From IMG/VR virus record IMGVR_UViG_3300005264_000109, positions 1-44,223 of that record: a stretch of 44,223 nt of DNA; one strand, given 5' to 3'. The first letter of the stretch is position 1. Each line of letters starts with the position of its first letter. Of this stretch, positions 6,904 to 16,101 are shown piece after piece. The translations under genes and the position numbers were made by a program. This stretch comes from a virus. Under the pieces are notes generated by a model that did not search any database, was not told where the DNA came from, and was given only the letters and a program-made list of their open reading frames with translations.

Positions 6904-8575
6904 ATCTATTAACATAAATGGTTTAGTTAATTCTCTTGAATTAGCTAAACAGAAAGAAGCTCTCGAACTAAAGAAACTTCGAGATAAAATCTTTCAGGAC
7001 TGTTGGTTAGACTCAAGCAAGTATGCTAAATATTATTATAAAGATAGATTTAATTTACCTTTTGCTCCTGGACATCAAAATATATTTAATGTTATAGATG
7101 CTAAGATTAAGATGCCCAATGGAGAAATAGTTCCTAAACATAATAAAATAGTAATACTATCTTGGCGTGGTTGTGGAAAAACCTCTATCGCAAAGACTAT
7201 TTTTGCAAAACGACTTCGTACAATAGATGCTAGATTCGCAGTGTATGCAGCAAAGAGTCATGATTTTGCAGCTCTGCAGACAGAGAATATCAAACGTGGT
7301 ATGATATCTAATAAAAGAGAGATTGAACATTTCGGTAGTATTAAAGCTAGTTCTAATGCACTACTTAAAGATACATTCTCCTCAAAGAGTTGGATGACTA
7401 ATTATGGAAGTTTAGTCTGGCCACGTGGTTGTGGTCAGCCAGTACGAGGACTGAACTTTGATTTTGAAGGAAAGACTCATCGAGTAGATCTAGCAGTAGT
7501 AGATGATCTCGAAGATAAAGACGAGATCGGAAGTGCTATATATAGAAAGAAAACTAAAGACTGGATCCTGACTGACTTATGCGAAGCAGTCCCACCACCA
7601 GGTGTGAGTTTGAATTGGCAGATAATATATATTGATACTCTCAAACATCATGATTCAGCAATTCAAATGTTAATAGATCGCCCTGATTGGAAGGCGTTAG
7701 TGTTACCATTGTGTGATGATAACTTTAATTCTAAGTTTCCTATGTTCTATACTGACAAGCAATGTCTCGAAAAGTATCAATCCTTTGCTAGTTCTGGTGA
7801 TGCTGATTTGTTCTTTCAAGAGTTTATGTGTAAGACTATGGACGATAAGAAAGCTCCGTTTAGGCAAGAGTTATTTAATCACTATCTAGAACATGATCCA
7901 AGTTTTCAAGAGGAACTACGTTTAGGTGAGATAGTTAATGTAGTTCTTGTAGATCCTGCTAAAACTATGAATCCTAAAAGTGCTGAAAGTGCTATAGTTG
8001 GAGTAGGTATTAATTCAAAACGAAATAAACTATACGTTCGAGATGTTGATGTAGATAAGTATGCACCAGATGAGCTATATGATCATATATTTAGAATGGC
8101 TGAAAAACTACGACCGTGTAGTGTAATAGGGATAGAGACTAACTCATTAGAAAGTTTTATTATCCAACCGTTTAAGAATGAGATGTTACGTAGAGGTTTG
8201 TTTTATCAAGTAGTTAATTTAGATCCTAAACGAGCTCCTGCAGAATCTGCAGATAAGACTCATGGTAAAGCAGGTCGTGTTAAGGGTCTGACAGGGTATT
8301 ATGCTGCAGGCTGTGTATGGCATAATAAAGCAGTCTGTGCTCCGTTAGAAACACAGCTGTTACAATTTCCTACTCCACGTCGTTGGGATGTTATGGATTG
8401 TTTTGCGTATATAGTACAGTTGTTAAACAAGGGTAATGTGTTTTTTCATTATAATCCTGAGAGTTTAAATGACAAGGCAACTGCCTATCGCAGGCGTGGA
8501 GACAATACAGAACAACAGTTTGAAGAACTCGAAGCTAGTTATGAACCAGCATTTAAATATAATCGAATTTGTTAG
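6896..8575 (+). CDS. terL: Terminase large subunit
   Basis: 559 residues. It is the ATP-driven packaging motor and headful or cos nuclease. The N-terminal ATPase has a Walker A-like SWRGCGKTS (about residues 88-96) and Walker B LAVVDDLED (about 198-206). The C-terminal RNase H-like nuclease shows VVLVDPAK with the first catalytic Asp near 352, GIETN with Glu near 413, and WDVMDC with the third acidic residue near 500. The length is normal for large terminases. The start at 6896 is coupled to the leader peptide, and a weaker AAGG lies upstream. The stop codon overlaps the next 27-bp element. Confidence 0.93.
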   Translation: MNKSININGLVNSLELAKQKEALELKKLRDKIFQDCWLDSSKYAKYYYKDRFNLPFAPGHQNIFNVIDAKIKMPNGEIVPKHNKIVILSWRGCGKTSIAKTIFAKRLRTIDARFAVYAAKSHDFAALQTENIKRGMISNKREIEHFGSIKASSNALLKDTFSSKSWMTNYGSLVWPRGCGQPVRGLNFDFEGKTHRVDLAVVDDLEDKDEIGSAIYRKKTKDWILTDLCEAVPPPGVSLNWQIIYIDTLKHHDSAIQMLIDRPDWKALVLPLCDDNFNSKFPMFYTDKQCLEKYQSFASSGDADLFFQEFMCKTMDDKKAPFRQELFNHYLEHDPSFQEELRLGEIVNVVLVDPAKTMNPKSAESAIVGVGINSKRNKLYVRDVDVDKYAPDELYDHIFRMAEKLRPCSVIGIETNSLESFIIQPFKNEMLRRGLFYQVVNLDPKRAPAESADKTHGKAGRVKGLTGYYAAGCVWHNKAVCAPLETQLLQFPTPRRWDVMDCFAYIVQLLNKGNVFFHYNPESLNDKATAYRRRGDNTEQQFEELEASYEPAFKYNRIC

Positions 8576-8600
8576 ATGTGTAAGAAATTCTTACAAAACT
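8574..8600 (+). repeat. 27-bp palindromic element, copy 4
   Basis: Begins inside the terL stop codon and ends 13 nt before the GTG start at 8614. TAAGGA follows as the ribosome-binding site. Confidence 0.9.
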
Positions 8601-8613
8601 ATAAGGACTTCTT

Positions 8614-9192
8614 GTGGCTAGAAAACGTTATTGGTTAGGTTCTCGAGGACCGTTCTTCTTTGATGATGCTGGAGATCGTGCGTATGGAGTAGAGACTGAA
8701 GGTCAAATCAAAGTAGATACTGCTCCATCAGCACAAGAAGAAGTTCTACGACTTGCAGATCTAGGAACTTTGTTTGCTCCTGCAGATGCTGAGTACGTAG
8801 TACTAACCTTGCATGCAAGTTTACCTAACGAACGAAGATTACAGGTTTCTGGAAACTTATCTCTTACTGATAATGGAGCTAATGCTGATGTTATAATAGC
8901 TACAACCTCAGGAGTTATATTAACTACAGATCGATATACAAGTAATCAAACTCTTGATGCTGATAATCATATAGTCTTGGGTGATACTGATGGAGGAGTT
9001 TTTAATATAACTCTTCCTGCAGGTATAGATGGTACTAACTATCGTATAACAAATGTAGGAAGTTCTGGAAACGATTTGACTATAATTCCTAATGGAGCAG
9101 AACTACTTGTAGGTACGAATGTTAACTTTGCACTAGCAGATAATGAAACTTTAGATTTAGTTTATGAAACTACAGAAGGATGGATAGCATGA
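8614..9192 (+). CDS. Virion fibre or decoration protein
   Basis: 192 residues, GTG start after AAGGACTTCTT. The second half is a beta-rich domain with the pattern FNITLPAGIDGTNYRITNVG, then DLTIIPNGAELLVG, ending ETLDLVYETTEGW. This order of strands (ITLP, an ILR/VNVG strand, LTI, TLVY, GW) is common in small phage capsid-fibre and decoration domains. A related pattern occurs at 13318. It sits between terL and portal, and its stop overlaps the next start (ATGA). Confidence 0.55.
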   Translation: MARKRYWLGSRGPFFFDDAGDRAYGVETEGQIKVDTAPSAQEEVLRLADLGTLFAPADAEYVVLTLHASLPNERRLQVSGNLSLTDNGANADVIIATTSGVILTTDRYTSNQTLDADNHIVLGDTDGGVFNITLPAGIDGTNYRITNVGSSGNDLTIIPNGAELLVGTNVNFALADNETLDLVYETTEGWIA

Positions 9193-9974
9193 GTTTAATA
9201 CGAGAAGTAGAAATTATATCTCCTCTTGAATCTAATGGTGCTATACCAGTTAATATTCAAGATCAGCATAGTCTTGCATTAGATTTAAATTTTATACAGG
9301 CTCAAGGAGCTCCTACAACTCTATCTGTTCAAGCTGATCCTGAAGATACTACTATAACATTAACAAGTGCTGTAGGATTTGTTGATACGAATGTTGTTGC
9401 TCTTGTTAGTAGTACAGGTATATTTTATTTTGGTAAACAAGTTGGAGCAGCTGCAGGAAATGTAATAACTCTTGATACTCCTATAGATAAAACTTTTGCT
9501 ACAGCTACTACAGTTCTTAGAGCTATTAGAAATATGAATGTAGATGGTTCTGTAGCTACTCAGATATTTCAAGTTGGTCCTGTAGGAGGAGGAACATCAA
9601 TAGAACTTGATATAACTAGAATAATGGGTTATATTCAAGATGGTACAGCTATGGATGATGCTAAATTTGGAGGTATTACAGCTTTAACTAATGGTGTAGT
9701 ATTAAGACAAAATAATAGTACAATTAATAATATTTGGAATGCTAAATCTAATGGAGAACTTGGATTATTATGTTATGATACTGCTTATACTACAAAACCT
9801 CCAGCAGGAACTTCTCATGGATTTAGATTTAGAAATACTTACGCAGGACCATCTAAACATGGAGTAACTATAAGACTTGATCCAGGAGATATTTTAGAAG
9901 TACTTATACAGGATGACTTAACAGATTTAGAAACATTTAATATGATGGCTCAAGGTCATATAGTAACTGATTAA
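9189..9974 (+). CDS. Putative virion structural protein
   Basis: 261 residues from the ATG at 9189; AAGGA lies 8 nt upstream, whereas the ATG at 9180 has no site. It overlaps the previous stop (ATGA). The composition is beta-rich, with TTLSVQADPEDTTITLTSAV and TKPPAGTSHGFRFRNTYAG, ending with an LDPGDILEVLIQDDL segment. It has no membrane segment. Position just before the portal suggests a head or tail accessory protein. The family is not recognised. Confidence 0.6.
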   Translation: MSLIREVEIISPLESNGAIPVNIQDQHSLALDLNFIQAQGAPTTLSVQADPEDTTITLTSAVGFVDTNVVALVSSTGIFYFGKQVGAAAGNVITLDTPIDKTFATATTVLRAIRNMNVDGSVATQIFQVGPVGGGTSIELDITRIMGYIQDGTAMDDAKFGGITALTNGVVLRQNNSTINNIWNAKSNGELGLLCYDTAYTTKPPAGTSHGFRFRNTYAGPSKHGVTIRLDPGDILEVLIQDDLTDLETFNMMAQGHIVTD

Positions 9975-9991
9975 TAAAAGGAACTATTTTT

Positions 9992-11950
9992 ATGCCAAAT
10001 TTAATAACTGGTGCATCAGGAAGTCAATTGAATATAGATCATGATGTATCGAAAGATTTCTACAAAGACAAATACGAAGGTAGAGACTTACATCCTACTA
10101 GCGAGTATCACAGAGAAATAATATCAAAAATTACTCATCGGGCTACAGAGTCTTATAATGAGATATCTCGTAAGTATCACTTGTGGAGAGAAATCGATGA
10201 GAGCCTGAATGTTTATATTCGGATAGATGAAGACGAGCAAGATACTAAAACTATGGATGATAGACGACCAGTGAGTATGGTTATTCCACTGGAGTATGGA
10301 GTACTAGAGACGTATCTAACCTTCATGGGTTCGATATTCTTTGATGATCCTATGTTTAGATATAAACAACAGGAACCTCAGGACGTGAAGAAGGCAGCTC
10401 TTTTAGAACATTTAGTTCAATTTCAATCTCATAGAGCTAAGATGTTATTAAATTTACATACTATCTTTAGAGATAGTTTTGCTTATGGATTTGGGATAGG
10501 AGCTCCAGCTTGGATGAGAACTTGGGGATATAAGACCAGACGAGAACCGATAAAAGAACTGTCGAATTTAGATGGAGAAGAAAAGATAGTAGGTTATGAT
10601 GAGTCTCGTGAGCGAGTAGTCAAATATGAAGGTAATGTACTGAATAATATTGATCCCTATTTGTGTCTACCAGATCCTAATGTTGGCATACATGAGATAC
10701 AAAAAGGTAGTTACTTCTCTTGGGTAGAGAAGACAGACTATGAAACACTGCTCGAAGAAGAACGTGATGATGATCAGATGTTTAATGTTCGTTATATGAG
10801 TAAAGTTATGGATGGTAGAACGAGTATTGTTAAAGAACAAACTGGACGTGATGCTAAATTTGGTAAGTTTGGAGATGAAAGAAAGACTTCTACTAATAGA
10901 CCATTTGATGTAATACATATGATAGTTAAGTTGATTCCGAAGGAATGGAACTTAGGCACAGAAGACTATCCAGAAAAATGGTACTTTAAAGTTGCAGCAG
11001 ATAGTTATGTCTTGAAGGCTGCGCCACTTGGTCTAAATCATGATATGTTTCCAGTTGCTAGTTGTGCTCCTAAATATGATGGATATAAAATTACACCACT
11101 ATCAGATGCAGAGTTGCTTTATCCTATGCAAGAAGCAGTTAACTGGTTTATTAACTCTCACATAGCAAATGTAAGAAAAACTATCAACGATATAATTATT
11201 GTAGATCCCTCAATGGTTAATCTTCCAGACTTGCAGACTTCTGAACCTGGTAAGATAGTACGGTTGAAGCAGTCAGCTTGGGGACGTAGTGTCAAGGATG
11301 CAGTCATGCAACTACAAATGACTGATGTAACTCGTGGTCATGTTAATGATGCTATGATGTTGTTAGGGTTAGCGAATAGTTTACTTGGAGTAGATACTAC
11401 TTCAACGGTACGTAGGAATACTTCTGAACGAGTAAGTTCTGCTGAAGCTAGAAATGATATTCTTTCGAGTAACAACAAACTAACCAAGACTGCTAAGATT
11501 GTCGGTATGCAACTAATGTATGATCTATCATATATGATAGGCAGTCATACTATTCAGCTTATGGAACAAACTCAATATGTAGATATTGTTGGTAGGTATC
11601 AAGACGTACTTGAAGCAGAGTATCCTGGAGAGAATTCAATACCAGTTACTCGTGAGGATATAGATATTAATTATGATATAGAAATCCAAGATGGTATATC
11701 TGCAGGCAGTGAGGATATACAGGCTATGACTGGATTTTTACAAACAGCTATGAGTAGTCCTGAATTAGCTCAAGACATAGACATTAATAGATTATTTAAA
11801 GCTGTGGCTAGAGCTACAGGATTTAAAAACGTACATGAGTTTGTAAAAAAAGCTAACATACAATCTCAAGTAACTGATCGAGAAACTATTGATAATCAAG
11901 TTCAGCAGGGAAATATAGTACGACTGCAAGATGCAGGAGGAGGATTTTAG
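9992..11950 (+). CDS. Portal protein
   Basis: 652 residues, ATG after AAAAGGA. It forms the dodecameric ring at the capsid vertex through which DNA passes. The support is size, position two genes after terL and directly before the scaffold, and portal-like segments: an N-terminal RKYHLWREIDESL region, the mid-protein VIPLEYGVLETYLTFM, DPYLCLPDPNVG, and the long helical C-terminal half around YPMQEAVNWFINSHIANVRK. It resembles the large portals of short-tailed phages with N4 gp59-type organisation. It overlaps the following GTG start (TAGTG). Confidence 0.8.
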   Translation: MPNLITGASGSQLNIDHDVSKDFYKDKYEGRDLHPTSEYHREIISKITHRATESYNEISRKYHLWREIDESLNVYIRIDEDEQDTKTMDDRRPVSMVIPLEYGVLETYLTFMGSIFFDDPMFRYKQQEPQDVKKAALLEHLVQFQSHRAKMLLNLHTIFRDSFAYGFGIGAPAWMRTWGYKTRREPIKELSNLDGEEKIVGYDESRERVVKYEGNVLNNIDPYLCLPDPNVGIHEIQKGSYFSWVEKTDYETLLEEERDDDQMFNVRYMSKVMDGRTSIVKEQTGRDAKFGKFGDERKTSTNRPFDVIHMIVKLIPKEWNLGTEDYPEKWYFKVAADSYVLKAAPLGLNHDMFPVASCAPKYDGYKITPLSDAELLYPMQEAVNWFINSHIANVRKTINDIIIVDPSMVNLPDLQTSEPGKIVRLKQSAWGRSVKDAVMQLQMTDVTRGHVNDAMMLLGLANSLLGVDTTSTVRRNTSERVSSAEARNDILSSNNKLTKTAKIVGMQLMYDLSYMIGSHTIQLMEQTQYVDIVGRYQDVLEAEYPGENSIPVTREDIDINYDIEIQDGISAGSEDIQAMTGFLQTAMSSPELAQDIDINRLFKAVARATGFKNVHEFVKKANIQSQVTDRETIDNQVQQGNIVRLQDAGGGF

Positions 11951-12168
11951 TGAAGAGTAATAAAACAGAAATAATAAATTTTACTAAGACTGCTTTGTGG
12001 TCTGATATACAAGAACAGATAGATCATAATATAACTAGTTGTTTTCACAGAATGGAAATTCAAGATGATATAACTATGGAGGAATTTCACAGACTACGAG
12101 GTGAGATCAAATCGTATAGAAAATTACTTGATCTTCCTCAAACATTAATAGAAGCTATGGAGAACTAA
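11950..12168 (+). CDS. Small hypothetical protein
   Basis: 72 residues, GTG start overlapping the portal stop. It is helical and charged (CFHRMEIQDDITMEEFHRLR, then GEIKSYRKLLDLP). Small proteins between portal and scaffold with a final helix like this are common in podoviruses, but the function is not known. The next gene follows after 1 nt. Confidence 0.6.
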   Translation: MKSNKTEIINFTKTALWSDIQEQIDHNITSCFHRMEIQDDITMEEFHRLRGEIKSYRKLLDLPQTLIEAMEN

Positions 12169-12169
12169 T

Positions 12170-13258
12170 ATGCCAAAAAAACAAGAAGCTAGAAACAAAG
12201 AAGCTTTAGTTCAAGAAGAGAACGAGATCAGTTCTCAAGTAGGAGATATCTTAGATGAAATATTAACTACTCCTGGAGTAGTTGATAAGATAGAAGAAGA
12301 TAAATCTTCTACAGATAAAAAAGTCTTTCGTAAATTTGAAGAAGAGGAAAGTGATGATTACAGAAAGATTGAAACTAAAGACGAGGAACAGGGAGAAGAG
12401 TTATCTTCAGAAGATGAGAATCAAGAGGATCCTGAAGAAGGAGAAGAAGTTTCTACTCCTGATGAGTCTGAAGAACCAGAAGACGAACTGATGGAACTGT
12501 CAAGAAAAGGTTTAGAGAAATTAGTTGAGAAGGAAAAATATGAACTCGAAGTTAAACCTGATATGACAGATGAAGATTTAAGAAAATCTATCAGAGATAT
12601 TAAGAGTGGTATCGAAAATGATCCTGAATTAAATCTTGCTGCTATGCGTGACTGGATGAATGAACAAGCAGAAGAAGCACTGAAACAAGGTCAGCAAGTC
12701 CCAGCAGCTGTTAAACCTGAAGAAACTCCTAAACCTCCTGAAGTTAAACCTGTTGTTGATGCTAGTGTAACTCAGATAACTCTTTCAGAAGAAGACTATA
12801 ACAGTGCATTACAGGATAAATCTTCATTTAATAAAGTTATGAATGATGTAGCTAGTGTAGCACAACAACAAACAGTACAGAAACTAATTCCAGCGATTAA
12901 TCAATTAGTTACACAACAAATATCTCTAAACAATACTGTAAATGATTTCTATGCAGATAATCCTGACTTGAAACCATTTAAACAAATGGTAAGTCTTGTA
13001 GCTCAGAGTATTCAGTCTAAGAATCCTGATCGAGGATTTGTAGAGATATTGAAAGAAACTGAAACTGTTCTTCGAGATAAAATGAAACTAAAGAAGGATG
13101 AAACTAAAGTAGTTAATAACAAGAATAAAGTAAAAGCTAACTTTGCTGGAAGTAAGAATACTAACTCCCGCAAAGGTACTCATATAAAAGAACCTAAGCT
13201 CAATTCTGTTGAGCAGGAAATCTGGAATTTAGTAAATGATCCAGAAGTTGTACGTTAA
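12170..13258 (+). CDS. Probable capsid scaffolding protein
   Basis: 362 residues. The first 130 residues are extremely acidic and low in complexity (for example EDENQEDPEEGEEVSTPDES). A helical middle with Gln-rich coiled-coil segments (SVAQQQTVQKLIPAINQLV) follows, with a basic C-terminus (KKDETKVVNNKNKVKANFAG). An acidic rod with a basic tail that contacts the capsid protein is the usual scaffold design. Its place between portal and capsid fits. It would act inside the procapsid and then leave or be degraded. Confidence 0.75.
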   Translation: MPKKQEARNKEALVQEENEISSQVGDILDEILTTPGVVDKIEEDKSSTDKKVFRKFEEEESDDYRKIETKDEEQGEELSSEDENQEDPEEGEEVSTPDESEEPEDELMELSRKGLEKLVEKEKYELEVKPDMTDEDLRKSIRDIKSGIENDPELNLAAMRDWMNEQAEEALKQGQQVPAAVKPEETPKPPEVKPVVDASVTQITLSEEDYNSALQDKSSFNKVMNDVASVAQQQTVQKLIPAINQLVTQQISLNNTVNDFYADNPDLKPFKQMVSLVAQSIQSKNPDRGFVEILKETETVLRDKMKLKKDETKVVNNKNKVKANFAGSKNTNSRKGTHIKEPKLNSVEQEIWNLVNDPEVVR

Positions 13259-13261
13259 ATC

Positions 13262-13288
13262 ACATGTGTAAGAATATCTTACATATCT
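13262..13288 (+). repeat. 27-bp palindromic element, copy 5
   Basis: Core GTAAGAATATCTTAC. The flanks are nearly symmetric (ACATGTG and CATATCT), so direction is unclear in this copy. It lies 30 nt before the ATG at 13318. Confidence 0.85.
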
Positions 13289-13317
13289 AATTAATTATTA
13301 AATATAAGGTGTTCACT

Positions 13318-13662
13318 ATGAATTTAGTTAATCCGCAAACTGCACTACATGGTAGTATGGATGAGCGTGGACATTTGCAAAAACTTTCAGCTGACGTTAC
13401 TTTAAAAAGAGGTAATGCTATTGTTCATGGAGCAGCTAATACTGCTTCAGATAGCTGGACAATAACTCTTCCTCCTGTAACAGAAGCTGCTGGTATGTTT
13501 GTTTATATCTATGCAACAATTGCAAATTCCAAGACTATCACCGTGCAGGACAATTATGATGATGCTGGACTGACAGATATTACTCTTGATGGTGATACAG
13601 AGTATGTTGGTTTGTTCTCTGATGGGGAACGTTGGCAAGAATGGATGACTGGTTATGCCTAA
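13318..13662 (+). CDS. Putative capsid decoration protein
   Basis: 114 residues from the ATG at 13318; AAGGTG lies 7 nt upstream, which is better than the GTG at 13309. It is one compact beta domain: DSWTITLPPVTEAAGMFVYI, then NSKTITVQDNYDDAG, ITLDGDTEYVGLFSDGERW. This strand pattern parallels the C-terminal halves of the proteins at 5969 and 8614. Its place between scaffold and capsid suggests a capsid-surface or stabilising protein. Confidence 0.6.
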   Translation: MNLVNPQTALHGSMDERGHLQKLSADVTLKRGNAIVHGAANTASDSWTITLPPVTEAAGMFVYIYATIANSKTITVQDNYDDAGLTDITLDGDTEYVGLFSDGERWQEWMTGYA

Positions 13663-13680
13663 TCTAAGGGAGGCTTTTTT

Positions 13681-14673
13681 ATGGAATTTGGAGTAATGAA
13701 AAAAGTAGATGCTTTCTTTAGAGATAACGTATTTACCTTTGGTAGTCCAGTTAGCTTTGAAGGTGGCATGACTCAAATGCAGGGTAAGGGAAATAGTTTC
13801 TGGTTAGACGGAGTTAATGGAAGTGCTAACAATGACGGTAGAAGTCCTCGTAAACCGTTCTTGAATCTGACCCAAGCTCTTGCAGCTATGACCGCAAAAC
13901 AACACGATACGTTGTATTGGATCGGTGGAGATACAAGTGTTACAGACACTGCGCAAGTAGATTGGAATAAAGACTATTGTCACATAGTTGGTATTGCAAC
14001 CCCAACGACTAATGCTAGATGTAAACACACAGCAACATCATTGACTACGCTAGCAGGGTTTAAAGTATCAGCTAAGGGTTGTAGCTTTAGTAATATTCGT
14101 TTCTGGCAAGGTACTAATTTAGCTCATTGTGGGGCGGTAGAGGTAACTGGTAGTCAGAATTTCTTCTACGGATGTTCGTTTTTTGGACAGGTAACTACGT
14201 TAGCTAAAGCTGGTGCTAATTCTTATTCACTGTTCTTGAATGGTGCTGAGGAATGTAAGTTTGTTGCGTGTACTGTTGGGGCTGATACTGTAGTTCGATC
14301 TGATGGAGCTCCATTGAAACTTGATGGTAGTTGTGTCAGAAACATATTTAAAGAATGTCTTATTAATTCTGCATGTGAAACTGCAGCTAAGTCATTAGTT
14401 AAGTTTGTAGATACTGCAGCGATAGACAGATATTTAATGTTTGATAACTGTACGTTTCTTAATTTTTCTGTCAATCACGCTAATGTTATAAATGAAGTTT
14501 TTACAATTCCTGCTAGTGCTGCTACACATGATATTATTTTAAAACATTGTGCGTCAGTTGGTATTACTCAGTGGGCTGCTAATGATCGAGGATCGATCTG
14601 GGTTATTGGTGGAACACCTGCAGCAGGAATCGCAGGTGTCGGTTCAACTGGAATTGCTGTTGAACCTACTTAA
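13681..14673 (+). CDS. Beta-helix-like head protein
   Basis: 330 residues, ATG after a strong AAGGGAGG. After a short N-terminus it contains NSFWLDGVNGSANNDGRSP, which is close to the start of many parallel beta-helix domains (DGxNGxDxxDGxSP). Repeated strands with Cys and Asn turns follow (GCSFSNIRFWQG, FFYGCSFFG, CKFVACTVG, DNCTFLNFS). Its position directly before the major capsid gene suggests a head fibre or decoration protein rather than a tail depolymerase. A hairpin (14614-14639) lies near its 3' end. Confidence 0.65.
   Translation: MEFGVMKKVDAFFRDNVFTFGSPVSFEGGMTQMQGKGNSFWLDGVNGSANNDGRSPRKPFLNLTQALAAMTAKQHDTLYWIGGDTSVTDTAQVDWNKDYCHIVGIATPTTNARCKHTATSLTTLAGFKVSAKGCSFSNIRFWQGTNLAHCGAVEVTGSQNFFYGCSFFGQVTTLAKAGANSYSLFLNGAEECKFVACTVGADTVVRSDGAPLKLDGSCVRNIFKECLINSACETAAKSLVKFVDTAAIDRYLMFDNCTFLNFSVNHANVINEVFTIPASAATHDIILKHCASVGITQWAANDRGSIWVIGGTPAAGIAGVGSTGIAVEPT
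14614..14639 (+). other. Hairpin at the end of the gene before capsid
   Basis: ACACCTGC (14614-14621) pairs with GCAGGTGT (14632-14639), a perfect 8-bp GC-rich stem with a 10-nt loop. No T-run follows, so it is not a standard terminator. It could slow or process transcripts just ahead of the capsid gene, or be chance. Confidence 0.35.
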
Positions 14674-14717
14674 GTCACAAACAATTAATTTTTAATTTAT
14701 TTGGAGGATAAATCTCT

Positions 14718-16046
14718 ATGAGTGCTTTTTTAGGAATGTCAAAAGTTTCTGACTGGGCTACTGGTGCGAGACCAAAGAACTATCGTGAGATGATTCTCTG
14801 GTTATACCCTAATGGTCGTGCTCAGTTAACTGCATTGACATCACTGATGAAAAAAGAAGTGTTAAGCGATTATGAATATAATTGGTATACGCAGACTTTT
14901 CCAACTCAAACAGCAACTTATACAGCTGGTGAAATTTACACAGGTCCTGGAATTACTAATGCTTATACAGGTTCTGGTGTAGAAGGACAAACACTGAATG
15001 TTAAAATGGCTGAAGCTTTTGCTGATGAGTTCCGTGTTGGTCATGAGGTAGTCATTATTGATGAAGATAACTTTGTTACGAGAGCAGTAGCTAAAGTAGT
15101 TAATGTTATCAAAAATGGTGCATCAAGTTATATAGCTTGTAAGTTACTTGAAGATGATGATAATGGTAGTGGTGGAACTAATAGTGATTTACGTGATTGT
15201 GATACAGTTGCAATTATTGGTAATGTGAATCCTCAAGGTGGAGTTACGCCTGCGGCGATTAGTTACCAGCCAACAAAGTATTTCAACTATACTCAAATTT
15301 TCCGAACACCTCTTGAGTTAGCTAGAACTACAATGAAGATTAAAAGTAGAACTGGTAATACTTATAACAATCTTAAACGTGTTGCAGCAGAACTGCATGC
15401 TTTCGAACAGGAAAAAGCCTGGCATCTCGGAGTTCCAACTGAAAACACAGGTGAAAATGGTCAGCCTGAAACTACTACTGAAGGTCTGATTACCTTTATG
15501 CAGAGAACTCTTAGTTCTCATGTACGAGACTATCGAAAACTTACTGCATATGCTGGTAAAACCTGGCTTGAAGGTGGAGATGATTTCTTGTTAGATTCAT
15601 TTGAGTTGTTAACTCGTTACAACAACGAAGGTGGAGATGATAATTATATGATCTATGCTGGTTCAGGTGCGATTAAATATCTTGAACAACTTGCAAGACA
15701 GACAGGTCAGTTGAGATTACTACCGAAAGAAAAGATCGGTTATGGAATTAAGGTTAATACACTGGTTAACTCTTTCGGTGACTGGAATCTCAATGTACAT
15801 CCGTGGTATAGTACTGAAGCATTTATGCGTAATTCTATGTTGATTCTTAAACCACAGAACATTCGTTATCGTTTTATTGATGATACAAAGTTCTATGGTC
15901 AGAGTGGTAAAGACTATGCGTATACTGCTAGTGGTAAAAAGATTGATGGACTCAATGAAGAGTTTCTAACTGAAGCTGGACTTGAGTATCACCATCCACA
16001 AACATGTATGTTCTTGTATAATTTAGGACAGACAAACACTGCTTAA
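14718..16046 (+). CDS. Major capsid protein
   Basis: 442 residues, ATG after TTGGAGG. The protein forms the icosahedral shell. Evidence is position after scaffold, strong initiation site, length, and capsid-like content: an N-terminal TALTSLMKKEVLSDYEYNWY region, the middle NYTQIFRTPLELARTTMKIK, AFEQEKAWHLGVPTE, and a C-terminal AYTASGKKIDGLNEEF stretch with a LEYHHPQTCMFLYNLG end. This resembles HK97-fold capsids of short-tailed phages of the T7/N4-type. Exact family not proven by eye. Confidence 0.82.
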   Translation: MSAFLGMSKVSDWATGARPKNYREMILWLYPNGRAQLTALTSLMKKEVLSDYEYNWYTQTFPTQTATYTAGEIYTGPGITNAYTGSGVEGQTLNVKMAEAFADEFRVGHEVVIIDEDNFVTRAVAKVVNVIKNGASSYIACKLLEDDDNGSGGTNSDLRDCDTVAIIGNVNPQGGVTPAAISYQPTKYFNYTQIFRTPLELARTTMKIKSRTGNTYNNLKRVAAELHAFEQEKAWHLGVPTENTGENGQPETTTEGLITFMQRTLSSHVRDYRKLTAYAGKTWLEGGDDFLLDSFELLTRYNNEGGDDNYMIYAGSGAIKYLEQLARQTGQLRLLPKEKIGYGIKVNTLVNSFGDWNLNVHPWYSTEAFMRNSMLILKPQNIRYRFIDDTKFYGQSGKDYAYTASGKKIDGLNEEFLTEAGLEYHHPQTCMFLYNLGQTNTA

Positions 16047-16054
16047 TATTAATC

Positions 16055-16081
16055 AGATGTGTAAGAAATTCTTACATAACT
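16055..16081 (+). repeat. 27-bp palindromic element, copy 6
   Basis: Eight nt after the capsid stop and 20 nt before the ATG at 16102, with TTGGAG between them as the ribosome-binding site. Confidence 0.9.
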
Positions 16082-16101
16082 AACCTATCTTGGAGTCTTA
16101 A

